Origin: CAXBID01 sp963815305
GTDB lineage: Bacteria > Bacteroidota > Bacteroidia > Flavobacteriales > Flavobacteriaceae
NCBI GenBank assembly: GCA_963815305.1
Contig: CAWFFW010000001.1
Location: 2,046,001-2,110,000 of the forward strand
DNA: 64,000 bases
Direction: 5' to 3'
Made by a program: the position numbers and the translations under genes. The notes under the pieces are model-generated. The model had not been told where the DNA came from, ran no database searches, and saw only the letters and a list, made by a program, of their open reading frames with translations. This document shows, piece after piece, positions 1-8,094 of this stretch (its first letter is position 1; each line of letters opens with the position of its first letter).

Positions 1-2094
1 CATCAATACTGGAAAACCTTGAGGTAATGCAATTGCTTTATTGGGTAATGTATTTCGTTCGTCTGCTTTTATCGATAGTTGATATTTTGTTTGACCAGGA
101 GTAACATCAACTTTTATTTCCTGATAACGAATATGGCTCTTTTCAAAAGGTGTTCTATTGATATGTTCTCCTTTTAATTGCTCCCCAATCCTAACAGTAA
201 TGGTATGTGGCTTTTTAGCCTCGTAATTAAAATCTAGCGTTGCAAATGCCGCTTTACCAAAATCCATAAAATAAAAATCACCTCTATTTTCAAATTTTAT
301 AGGTTTCACCTGCTCTACTACAAACTTATTTTCTGTTGAAATAATATAGCTATCGCTTTGTCCTGTTGTAAATTTTTGAGCCCCGGAATAATCCACCAGT
401 CTATTTTCCTCATCCCAAATTCTAACTTTCCAATAGTAGGTTTTTTTTGCTTGAAGCGAACCTCCCTTATATTCTACATTTGTTGATTTTAACGCACGTA
501 CCTGACCACTATCCCAAATATCCCCATTATTGGCATCAATAGTCGTTTTATTTGAGGCTACCAATATTTGATAAGCGCCTTGGTATTTGGCACCTAAAGG
601 CACAGTCCATCCAAATTCTGGCTTTAAATCAATAATCTTAACATCTGCACTTGGGTCTCTTATAAGCTCAACCGTTAAATCAGTTGGTGCTGCTCTATAT
701 GCATTACTATTTTTCTTAATTAATTCTTCAAGTTTTGCTCGGAGTTTATTGGCGGTATCTTTATATTTTTTCTTTCCAATTAAGTTGTTAATCTCTTTTG
801 GGTCTTTTTTTAAATTATAAAGTTCCTCAATAGATTTGTTATTTACATATCTAAAGTATTTCCATTCTGCAGTTCGCACGCCCTCACTTGGTGGAATTTC
901 ACTAAAATCCCATAAATGTTCTATCAAAATAGTATCTCGAGCCATGGTATTTGTTTCTTTTTTAACAATAGGCATTAAGCTTCTACCTTGCCATGTATCT
1001 GGTGCTTTAACTCCTGCTAAATCTACTATAGTTTGAGGAATATCTATATTTAAAACCATATCATCAATATCTTGATGTTGATTTACTCTAGGGTCATACA
1101 CAATTAATGGTACTCTAATAGAATTATCATACATTAACCATTTTCCTGCCAGTTGTCGTTCTCCTAAAAAATAACCGTTATCGCCCATTACTATAATAAC
1201 GGTGTTTTTATCAACGCCTTTTTCTTTTAGTTTTTGTCTTAACTTCGCAATTTCTAAGTCTATTCCAGAAATCATTCTATAATAGCCTTTTAAACTGTGT
1301 TGATATTTCTCAGGTGTATCATAACGCCAAGTCCAACGCAATCTATTAAAACCATCTCTTACTATTTTTGGTTGGGCCTCAAAATATTTATCATCCCCTA
1401 ATTCTGGTCCTGGAATAGTAGTATTTTCAAGTAATTTATCGGTTTCTGCTTGCCAAAAGTATTGATCTGGTGCGCCGTCGTGTGCATGTGGTGCACTAAA
1501 ACTTAGAGACAGACAAAAAGGTTTCTTATTTGTTGCATTTTTTTCAATAAAATTAATCGCTTGTTGCCCAGTATATCTGGTTAAGTGAACGGTATCATTA
1601 TCAATGGTTTTATAATAATATCCTCTTCTATCTTTATACTGGTTATTTCTGTCATAAGATTCATACTCATCAAATTGTTTGTCTAAATCATCGTACCGTA
1701 CACCATATTTACCATAAAAACCTGTGTAATAGCCGTTATTTTTAAGAAGCGTTGGGTATGAGTTTGCCATATACTCCTCACGAATATTACCAGTTTGGAA
1801 GTTAAAATTATGCGCACGTTCGTGGAGCCCTGTTAATATACTTGCTCTACTAGCGGCACATATTGGGGTAGTCACTATAGCCATATTAAAATAGGTTCCA
1901 GATTTAGCCAAATCATCCATCTGCGGGGTTTCAACAAATTTATTTCCTGCATAACCAATAGCATCAAAACGCTGATCATCAGTAAGAATGAAAATAATAT
2001 TTGGCTTTTCGTCATCACTTTGTTGTTGTGAATTAGTAATATTAAAACAACATGCAAAAACGAATGAAACTAATAAAAAATTATTTTTAAGCAT
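1..2094 (-). CDS. S1 sulfatase fused to GH78-type rhamnosidase N-terminal domain (partial at left edge)
   Basis: The frame is open from the ATG at 2094 to base 1 (698 codons), so the C-terminus lies outside the window. The start follows a hydrophobic leader with a possible lipobox (VFAC, Cys15). Residues about 30-460 are an S1 sulfatase: metal-binding TDDQ at 38-41 and the formylglycine motif C79-A-A-S-R83, preceded by the usual substrate-pocket segments. From about residue 470 the chain changes to the N-terminal beta-sandwich typical of bacterial alpha-L-rhamnosidases, with YQILVAS, IWDSGQV and YYWKVRIWDE. This is therefore a bifunctional desulfating rhamnosidase, acting on sulfated rhamnose in the periplasm or at the surface. 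From memory, a sulfatase/GH78 fusion is known in the ulvan locus of Formosa agariphila; I could not verify homology. The gene has its own operator-promoter at 2148-2192. The sulfatase call is firm. The GH78 catalytic part is not visible. Confidence 0.85.
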   Translation of the reverse strand, partial: MLKNNFLLVSFVFACCFNITNSQQQSDDEKPNIIFILTDDQRFDAIGYAGNKFVETPQMDDLAKSGTYFNMAIVTTPICAASRASILTGLHERAHNFNFQTGNIREEYMANSYPTLLKNNGYYTGFYGKYGVRYDDLDKQFDEYESYDRNNQYKDRRGYYYKTIDNDTVHLTRYTGQQAINFIEKNATNKKPFCLSLSFSAPHAHDGAPDQYFWQAETDKLLENTTIPGPELGDDKYFEAQPKIVRDGFNRLRWTWRYDTPEKYQHSLKGYYRMISGIDLEIAKLRQKLKEKGVDKNTVIIVMGDNGYFLGERQLAGKWLMYDNSIRVPLIVYDPRVNQHQDIDDMVLNIDIPQTIVDLAGVKAPDTWQGRSLMPIVKKETNTMARDTILIEHLWDFSEIPPSEGVRTAEWKYFRYVNNKSIEELYNLKKDPKEINNLIGKKKYKDTANKLRAKLEELIKKNSNAYRAAPTDLTVELIRDPSADVKIIDLKPEFGWTVPLGAKYQGAYQILVASNKTTIDANNGDIWDSGQVRALKSTNVEYKGGSLQAKKTYYWKVRIWDEENRLVDYSGAQKFTTGQSDSYIISTENKFVVEQVKPIKFENRGDFYFMDFGKAAFATLDFNYEAKKPHTITVRIGEQLKGEHINRTPFEKSHIRYQEIKVDVTPGQTKYQLSIKADERNTLPNKAIALPQGFPVLM

Positions 2095-2147
2095 AGACAG
2101 ATTTCTTAATATAATATCGTTAATATTTATGCAACATACACAGCTTA

Positions 2148-2192
2148 TAAAATTAGAGTATTTTAACTCACGATCTATCCTGTTGTGTCCTG
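2148..2192 (-). promoter_or_regulatory. PUL operator-promoter, site a
   Basis: In gene orientation the direct repeat CAGGAC-ACAA-CAGGAT (2192-2177) is followed after 21 nt by a -7-like box TAATTTTA (2155-2148). The start codon of the sulfatase/GH78 gene lies 54 bp downstream of the box. The layout is identical to eight other sites in the window. The regulator that binds it is not established. Confidence 0.65.
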
Positions 2193-2278
2193 AAGTAGTT
2201 CTAAAAAAAGTAATGAAATAAGCAAAAGCGGCGATTTTTTAAAAGACAACTATGTTATGTTTTAAAGAAAAATCTGAC

Positions 2279-3697
2279 TCACCAATTATCCGTTCTGAAT
2301 GTAGATATTGGTAATGTTGATTTTGTTTTCAAATTGTTAACAAAGCAGTCTTCAAAACCATATCTTACCGCTACTGGTTTATTTACTTTTTCACTATAAA
2401 TTATCAAACTTTTTTTGTTTTTACTGAAACTTACTTGTGCTGGATAAAATATCTTATCATCAGAAGCTACGGTAAACCCATCCACATTATTGCTATTAAT
2501 GAAATAATCATTTTTGTGAAATTTGAAACGAAGTTTTACTTTGTTATTCTTTATTGATATGCTTTTTAGCTCACCACTTTTGTAATATAAGCCTTTAGCA
2601 TCATATTGTTTAGACAACGCCCAGTTTGCTAATCGCGTTGCTACTATTTCCTTTTTAGACGGGTGTATATCATTACAATCTCCAGCATCAGTTGTTACTA
2701 CTATACCCGTATTTTTTATATTCTGAGAAATTTTCAATTGTGCTTCTCTTATTAGATTAGCGCCCATATCTGGAGCATTTTTATTTTTAACGTAATCAAA
2801 AGGAGCTATTTGTACAAAATAAAACGGAAGATTTTTATCTTTCCATTGGTTTCTCCATGAATCAATTAAATCCTTCATATAATCTTCATAGATATCAGGT
2901 TGCATTCTATTTGATTCTCCCTGATACCAAAGTATGCCCTTAATCTTGAAATCCTGAAATGGATAAATCATCGCATTATATAGGAAAGATGGTTTTTTTT
3001 GTTTGCTTTCCTCTTTTGGTAATGTATTAGAAAAATTAATGTTTTTATATTTTAGTAAATCTTGTTTAGGTATCCAAGATTCAATTTTAGTGCCTCCCCA
3101 AGAGGACTCAATAATACCTATAGGAACATTCAGGTTTTCAAAGAGTTTTGTACCAAAAATGTATCCAATGGCACTAAATGCTTTTGCGTGCTCTTCGTTT
3201 GACTCAACCCACATCCCATTTACATTAAAACTAGGTAACACACTAGCTGTTCTTGGATTATTAAATAGTCGGATATTTTTATTATTAGCAATTTCAAGGT
3301 ATTTATCTGCATTTAAAACCTTTGATTTCCCTAAACCTTTAAGAGACATTTCCATATTAGATTGCCCAGAACAGAACCAAACTTCACCAATTAAAATATT
3401 ACTTAAAGTTTTAGTATCGCTGCCTTCAATCTTTAAATTATGCGTTTCAAAAGAGCCTTCTCTTGTTTTAATTGTTGAAAACCAAAAACCCTCAGTATCT
3501 GCAACAGCTGATGTATGTTCACCCCAACTTGAAGCAATTTTTATAACAGTTTCAGGAATATCTTTACCCCAAATTGAAATATTTTCGTTTTGTTGTAAAA
3601 CCATATTATCTCCAAAAAAAGCTGGAAGTTCAGTTTGGCTACTCAGTGTAAAACCAAAAAGAAAAAAGAGAAAGAACATTCGTTTAAAATTAGTCAT
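2279..3697 (-). CDS. SGNH-type carbohydrate O-acetylesterase (sialate O-acetylesterase-like)
   Basis: 472 residues with a signal peptide (about 1-20, ending LSSQ). The mature protein begins LPAFFGDNMVLQQ, the characteristic opening of the sialate O-acetylesterase-like family. The GQSNM block places the nucleophile at Ser113. Later blocks are WYQGESN (258-263) and D343-I-H345-P, which would supply the catalytic Asp and His. Such enzymes in PULs remove acetyl groups from polysaccharides so that hydrolases and lyases can act. The name reflects the family and does not imply sialic acid here. The gene lies downstream of the sulfatase-esterase side of the locus with no motif site immediately upstream; the nearest, site b, is about 1.1 kb away across decayed sequence. 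A 270-codon open frame on the opposite strand is a shadow. Confidence 0.8.
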   Translation of the reverse strand: MTNFKRMFFLFFLFGFTLSSQTELPAFFGDNMVLQQNENISIWGKDIPETVIKIASSWGEHTSAVADTEGFWFSTIKTREGSFETHNLKIEGSDTKTLSNILIGEVWFCSGQSNMEMSLKGLGKSKVLNADKYLEIANNKNIRLFNNPRTASVLPSFNVNGMWVESNEEHAKAFSAIGYIFGTKLFENLNVPIGIIESSWGGTKIESWIPKQDLLKYKNINFSNTLPKEESKQKKPSFLYNAMIYPFQDFKIKGILWYQGESNRMQPDIYEDYMKDLIDSWRNQWKDKNLPFYFVQIAPFDYVKNKNAPDMGANLIREAQLKISQNIKNTGIVVTTDAGDCNDIHPSKKEIVATRLANWALSKQYDAKGLYYKSGELKSISIKNNKVKLRFKFHKNDYFINSNNVDGFTVASDDKIFYPAQVSFSKNKKSLIIYSEKVNKPVAVRYGFEDCFVNNLKTKSTLPISTFRTDNW

Positions 3698-3845
3698 AGT
3701 TGTTAATTTAAGAAGTTTTATTATTACATGTTACACTGTTATCATTACATTTAGCATTGAAAATTATTTGAATATATTTTGTTGCCTTTACGCCTTTAAT
3801 AACTATAGATTCTGATTGTTTTACTCATTGTTGTGGACTATAATC

Positions 3846-4055
3846 TCACATTGCTTGTTTATTTAGATCTAAACACCTAATATCTAATTTTACAATTCTT
3901 TTGTTTATTCTTTTAAGCTGCCGCACCACTAAAACCATATCTATTTTAAAACGTTGTTTATCGTTTTGCCTTCTAGATTTAATCATCCCTTTTTTTGCGT
4001 AAACTATTAGGGTTCCTTTATACCCAATCTGCTTTATTTGGTCACCATTTTTAGA
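3846..4055 (-). pseudogene. Decayed reading frame, possibly an IS3-type transposase OrfB remnant
   Basis: A 69-codon minus-strand frame without a plausible start ends in TGA at 3846. It is basic, with segments such as KSRRQNDKQRFK and VVRQLKRINKRI. These resemble the region before the integrase core of IS3-family OrfB proteins (a run of basic residues, then an 'R..RINKRIG.RKL'-like segment). No DDE catalytic core is present, and neighbouring frames carry many stops. The match is by eye only. It may instead be an unrelated degraded gene. Confidence 0.25.
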
Positions 4056-4714
4056 TTACTTTCTTTAAGGCTATCAGTGCTTTAGAAGCGTTTAACCGTC
4101 TTTCTAAAACTATAAACTAAATGAGGTTACGCGTTATCAACAATGATATGACTATAACTTTGCTTTCGTAAGATATGTACCAGCTACTAAAAAACACTAC
4201 GATAATTTCATTTTACTTTTTTTGATGGAATTCTAATTTTAATAGCTCTAAATGCTACGTTGTTATTGAGGTATTTAATAGAGTTTGGCCTTTCTACAAA
4301 ATAGTGAAAATTGATCACTTTTTGTATTTTATTTCTGAAAACAATCTTGAAAAATCACCTTTAGCATCTCCATATTTTATTGCGTTTTTAATATTTATCC
4401 ATATTGTACATGGTTATCAATAAATTTTATATAAGCTGTATTTCATTACCAAATAGCCTTAATAGATTTATAAGAGTTAGCTTAAATCTAATCGCACAGC
4501 GAACATATGATTCTGCGCTCTTTATGAGTTCCCCATTTAGCGTTTAGGTGAAGCCATCATCTCAAATGTACTCGTGCAAACCAATACAGTTATTAATCTC
4601 TGTATCAACATTAATATTTTATGCCACTATTTGGTTTAAATATGAATTTAGAATCTATTAAAAGGCTAAAGTTAATTTGAATACTTTCATACCATTCTTG
4701 ATTGAGAAATTTAT

Positions 4715-4762
4715 CAAAAAAACTCTCTAACATAGAAGTAATTTACTTCAATGATAGAGAGT
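4715..4762 (-). terminator. Strong intrinsic terminator just downstream of promoter b
   Basis: A near-perfect 41-nt hairpin. The outer arms ACTCTCTA (4722-4729) and TAGAGAGT (4755-4762) enclose a second palindrome, AAGTAATTTACTT (4736-4748), with only two mismatched positions between them. Reading leftwards, the stem is followed by seven U (4722-4716). It lies about 50 nt after the predicted start of transcription from site b, and no gene ends between the two. Confidence 0.7.
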
Positions 4763-4811
4763 ATTAACTAACTTAAAAAATTATTAATCAAACTAAATTT
4801 TAACTAAGAAT
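4715..4811 (-). ncRNA. Candidate short regulated transcript between promoter b and its terminator
   Basis: The -7 box TAAATTTG (4825-4818) matches the Bacteroidota consensus perfectly and sits at the standard 21-nt distance from an operator (4847-4862). Transcription would begin near 4811 and meet the U7-tailed hairpin at 4762-4715, giving an RNA of about 95 nt. I see no start codon with a convincing reading frame in it. It may be a small RNA co-expressed with the PUL, or a leader/attenuator left from a lost gene. No expression evidence is available from sequence alone. Confidence 0.3.
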
Positions 4812-4817
4812 GATTAT

Positions 4818-4862
4818 CAAATTTATAGGATATCAAACTAAATCGTATCCTGCTCTGTCCTG
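4818..4862 (-). promoter_or_regulatory. PUL operator-promoter, site b (no intact adjacent gene)
   Basis: In gene orientation CAGGAC-AGAG-CAGGAT (4862-4847), 21 nt, then the perfect -7 box TAAATTTG (4825-4818). The next intact gene downstream starts at 3697, beyond a strong terminator and decayed sequence. Confidence 0.65.
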
Positions 4863-5153
4863 AAATAAGACTTAACAAATACAAAAAAGCAAATGATTCG
4901 TTTTAAACGATACTATTTAATGTTTTCATCATGCTTATTTTTTAATGAATCAAGTCTTAAATTAAAATAAAAACTAAAAAGTTCATGGCCCTATGGTTCA
5001 TTGTTGTTATATAGTATGCTATATTGATGATATAAAAAACCGAAAAACAAAGAATAGAGAGTTTACAGGTTGTAGCAACAAAAAAATGACAAAGAAATAA
5101 AAAATCACATATTTGAAAAATTTTATAACCACTAATGCCTGATTATATATAAT

Positions 5154-5189
5154 AAAAAAATAGCGGAAGTAAACTCCCGCTATTTTTTT
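5154..5189 (-). terminator. Intrinsic terminator of the double SusCD operon
   Basis: Stem TAGCGG (5161-5166) with CCGCTA (5177-5182) and a 10-nt loop, extended by A7 on one side and T7 on the other. This makes a U-tailed hairpin in either direction. It starts 38 nt after the stop codon of the lipoprotein gene at 5227 and closes the operon that begins at 16261. Confidence 0.85.
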
Positions 5190-5226
5190 AAAATTATCAA
5201 GTAAAATTTATACTAGCAAAACAAAA

Positions 5227-6303
5227 TTAATCATCGTCCGCATCTCCATCTCCTGGTGCTTTTATACCAATAGTGAATTCCTCAAACTTAACATCCCTAT
5301 TTCGCATGACTAAAGTATCTTTTACCGCATGAGTTTCATTGTTAGCAGCATCGGTGTACTGGTAATCTAAATATATTACATCACGTTTTTGTCCTCCCCA
5401 TTCATCACCATTTTCAACCAATCGCCCTGAACCAGAAACATTATACGGATCGTCTCCATAACCAATGATTGTGCATGTATCATCAGCACTAAATGCAAGC
5501 TCAATATTTACATCTCCGGGACTAGAGAGTTCTCCTCTTCGCACACGATTAATATATTTTACATTAAACCTAGCGCTTGTTATTAAATCGACAACCTCGT
5601 CGTCTACAACAAATTCTTGACTATATGTTGAGTTCGTCACCTCTCCCAAATTATTTGTCATGACATCTACACCACGACGTAAATATTTACCGTGATACTT
5701 ATTTATGTATTTTATACCAAAAAGCGTATAATCTTTAGGTAAAACTTGCCAATCGGTACTTCTTATCCTAATAGGATTATCAACTGAAGGAACACCTGTT
5801 AAAAGCGAGTCCAGATTTTCATAATCTGTAATTCTCAAGGGAATAACATAATTTACTTCACCAAAATCTGCAAATGATAATGGGTCATCAAAAAACGCAT
5901 CCGCAAGTTGAATAGAAATACGACCATTTATAGATCCTGCTGGAATTGTTACCGGACTTTGTTGCTCAATAGTATAATATGAAGCTGGTAAAACTTGAAC
6001 ATTTATAGAATCTACACCTACTAACTGGGTAGAATCTATAATTTGTGGAGCCAGTTCAAAAAACACTCTTCGATCTATCTTGTTTTCAAAAACTCCAGAC
6101 ATCACAACACCTATTTCAAATCGGCCGTTATTGTCATTATCATTAAAACCCAAGTCATATTTACCCAAAATTAAAGTTCTCACAGGGGTTTGAAATGGAA
6201 AATAGACTGAAGTTGAGCCAAAATCATCTTTTGTGATTTCTTGATTCTCGCAAGCCATTAGACTAAAGACTAAGGCGATTATTATAACTAATTTTATTTT
6301 CAT
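5227..6303 (-). CDS. DUF1735-type surface glycan-binding lipoprotein
   Basis: 358 residues with a lipoprotein signal (LMAC, Cys18), hence anchored in the outer membrane. The N-terminal half resembles the BT_3987-like/DUF1735 beta-sandwich found in PUL surface proteins (YFPFQTP start, 'ASYYTIEQQSPVTIPAG' block). The C-terminal half begins near GKYHGKYLRRG and ends in a very acidic tail (GDGDADDD). It is the last gene of the five-gene operon after two SusCD pairs, the usual position of a glycan-binding accessory protein. It probably captures the polysaccharide at the cell surface next to SusD. No catalytic motif is seen. The domain assignment is moderately sure and the role is inferred from position. 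Confidence 0.7.
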   Translation of the reverse strand: MKIKLVIIIALVFSLMACENQEITKDDFGSTSVYFPFQTPVRTLILGKYDLGFNDNDNNGRFEIGVVMSGVFENKIDRRVFFELAPQIIDSTQLVGVDSINVQVLPASYYTIEQQSPVTIPAGSINGRISIQLADAFFDDPLSFADFGEVNYVIPLRITDYENLDSLLTGVPSVDNPIRIRSTDWQVLPKDYTLFGIKYINKYHGKYLRRGVDVMTNNLGEVTNSTYSQEFVVDDEVVDLITSARFNVKYINRVRRGELSSPGDVNIELAFSADDTCTIIGYGDDPYNVSGSGRLVENGDEWGGQKRDVIYLDYQYTDAANNETHAVKDTLVMRNRDVKFEEFTIGIKAPGDGDADDD

Positions 6304-6342
6304 GTTAAATATTTTTTAAATTCTTTTATTAGTATGCTAGTC

Positions 6343-8067
6343 CTACCAACCTGAATTCTGTTCAAGCTCTGGAAACTTTAAAGTTTCATCATTGGGAATT
6401 GGCATATAAATAGCAAATGGTGGATAATTCCTTGCCTCAACGTTTATGCCTAGATTATAATCGGTTCCATCAAAGAAAACCCCCTCAGCAGTTTCATTTA
6501 AAGGTAATCCCCATCGTCTTAAGTCCCAAAATCTGTAACCTTCAAAACTTAACTCTAAGCGTCGTTCATTTCTAATGAGTTGGCGCATAGCTTCTTTTGT
6601 TGTAATAGATGCCAAATAGTTATCAGGCTGAGCAAGTCCTGCTCTTTCTCTAATTGCACCAATAACATCACGAGCAGACATTCCATTAATCTGTTGGTCT
6701 GGACCTCCAACTTCATTGGCCGCTTCGGCAAATATTAAGAATAATTCTGTATATCTAAAATAAACATCGTAGTGTCTTCTATCTGTAGTAGATCCATTAT
6801 CATTTAATCTTACATCTGGACGTAGTAGTTTTTTAAGATAGTAGCCCGTAGTTGTTGAAAATTGAGGAATTGAATCTAATCTGTCAATACCGCCGCCAAC
6901 ACCTGTGTTTATAGTTCCGCCTCCAAAAGAAGCCCCGTTAAGAACCACAAACTTTTCTAATCTAGGATCTCTGTTTGCGTAAGGATTTTCTGGATCGTAT
7001 CCATTAACCTCTGTTGCAGGGAAACCGTTTTGCATAGGGAATGCATCTACAAAATTTTGTGATGGATTGATTTCCCCACTACCATTCACAGAAGGTGGAA
7101 ACATGCGTCGCTCGATGTTGGCATTTGGATTTTCTTCTGAACCACGCCAAATCATTTCCCCACTAATATAACTGTCATCGGACACATAAAACTCAAGACC
7201 ATCAGGCACTAAACCTGAAACACCTCCAATAGTATTTAAAATTTCGCTTGCACCTGTTGCTGCCATATTATAATATCCTTGATCATTTAAAAATGAAGGA
7301 CTAGCAGCAAAAAGGGCTAGACGCGCTTTTAATGCTCTTACTATTCTACCAGAAATTCGTAAATTTATTAAATTACCGTTAGCTACTTTGTATTTATTAA
7401 AATCATAACTCTGATAAATTGGATCTACATCTGCCGCATTATCTGTGTAATCGGTTGGTAATAAAGTAAGTGCTTCATCAAAATCTGCCATGATAGCTTG
7501 TACTGTAGCCTCAAATGATAAACGAGGGATATTAAAATTACCATTAGCCTCGATGAAATCGGTTATGTATGGAACTCCAAGCAATTGCCCAGAAGTGCCT
7601 TCACCTGCATGGGCTTGCAATATATAAAGATGATGCAACCCACGTAGTGCAAGTGCTTCCCCTTTCAAACGCATGCCAAACATTTCGTTAATTTCCTCAT
7701 CCGTATTCCATACGATCTCACCAACTTCAAGAATTTCTAAAAATTTATTCACCCACAAAACAGCTTGATAATTATTCCATCGCGACGTAGGATTAAACTG
7801 CGCATTAAGCTCTCCTAAAGCCATACGTTTAAAATCATTACCTAATTGGTTATTTACAGCATCATCTGTTGCAGCTTCATTAAACGAAAACTGATCTACT
7901 AAACGCGTATAACCTTGCAATAAAACGCCTTCTGCTGCTGCTGGAGTTCCACTAACAAAATCAAAGTCTAATCTGTTTTCATCAATAGGCTCCAAGAAGT
8001 TTTCATCACAGGCAACAAAGCCAGTGAAAACCAAAACAATTAATATATATTTTATTAAATTTTTCAT
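6343..8067 (-). CDS. SusD-family glycan-binding lipoprotein (pair 2)
   Basis: 574 residues with a lipobox (FVAC, Cys20). SusD/RagB features are the N-terminal helical repeats, the LRGLHHLYILQ segment after the RLKGEALALRG helix, and the C-terminal RNERRLELSFEGYRFWDLRRW signature, ending LEQNSGW. SusD proteins form the lid on a SusC barrel and bind incoming oligosaccharides. The gene starts 27 bp after the stop of its SusC partner (stop at 8095) and is followed by the DUF1735 lipoprotein. It differs markedly from the SusD at 11190, so the two pairs probably take different fragments of the same polymer. Confidence 0.93.
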   Translation of the reverse strand: MKNLIKYILIVLVFTGFVACDENFLEPIDENRLDFDFVSGTPAAAEGVLLQGYTRLVDQFSFNEAATDDAVNNQLGNDFKRMALGELNAQFNPTSRWNNYQAVLWVNKFLEILEVGEIVWNTDEEINEMFGMRLKGEALALRGLHHLYILQAHAGEGTSGQLLGVPYITDFIEANGNFNIPRLSFEATVQAIMADFDEALTLLPTDYTDNAADVDPIYQSYDFNKYKVANGNLINLRISGRIVRALKARLALFAASPSFLNDQGYYNMAATGASEILNTIGGVSGLVPDGLEFYVSDDSYISGEMIWRGSEENPNANIERRMFPPSVNGSGEINPSQNFVDAFPMQNGFPATEVNGYDPENPYANRDPRLEKFVVLNGASFGGGTINTGVGGGIDRLDSIPQFSTTTGYYLKKLLRPDVRLNDNGSTTDRRHYDVYFRYTELFLIFAEAANEVGGPDQQINGMSARDVIGAIRERAGLAQPDNYLASITTKEAMRQLIRNERRLELSFEGYRFWDLRRWGLPLNETAEGVFFDGTDYNLGINVEARNYPPFAIYMPIPNDETLKFPELEQNSGW

Positions 8068-8094
8068 TTTATCTATTTAAATTTTTATTTTTAA

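Larger units (their letters stand above)
3698..5226. other. Gene-poor stretch with decayed sequence and an orphan promoter
   Basis: About 1.5 kb with no intact gene. From low to high coordinate it holds a decayed minus-strand frame (3846-4055), unrecognised AT-rich sequence with frequent stops (4056-4714), an intrinsic terminator (4715-4762), an operator-promoter of the PUL type (4818-4862) and the terminator of the SusCD operon (5154-5189). Sequence between 4863 and 5153 shows nothing I can name. The arrangement suggests that a gene or insertion element once sat between promoter b and the esterase and has degenerated. Confidence 0.5.

Noticed and set aside
3003..3815. 270-codon plus-strand open frame opposite the acetylesterase
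   Set aside because: It is the antisense of a clear SGNH enzyme, has no recognisable domain and no promoter; AT-rich coding strands often leave such open complements.
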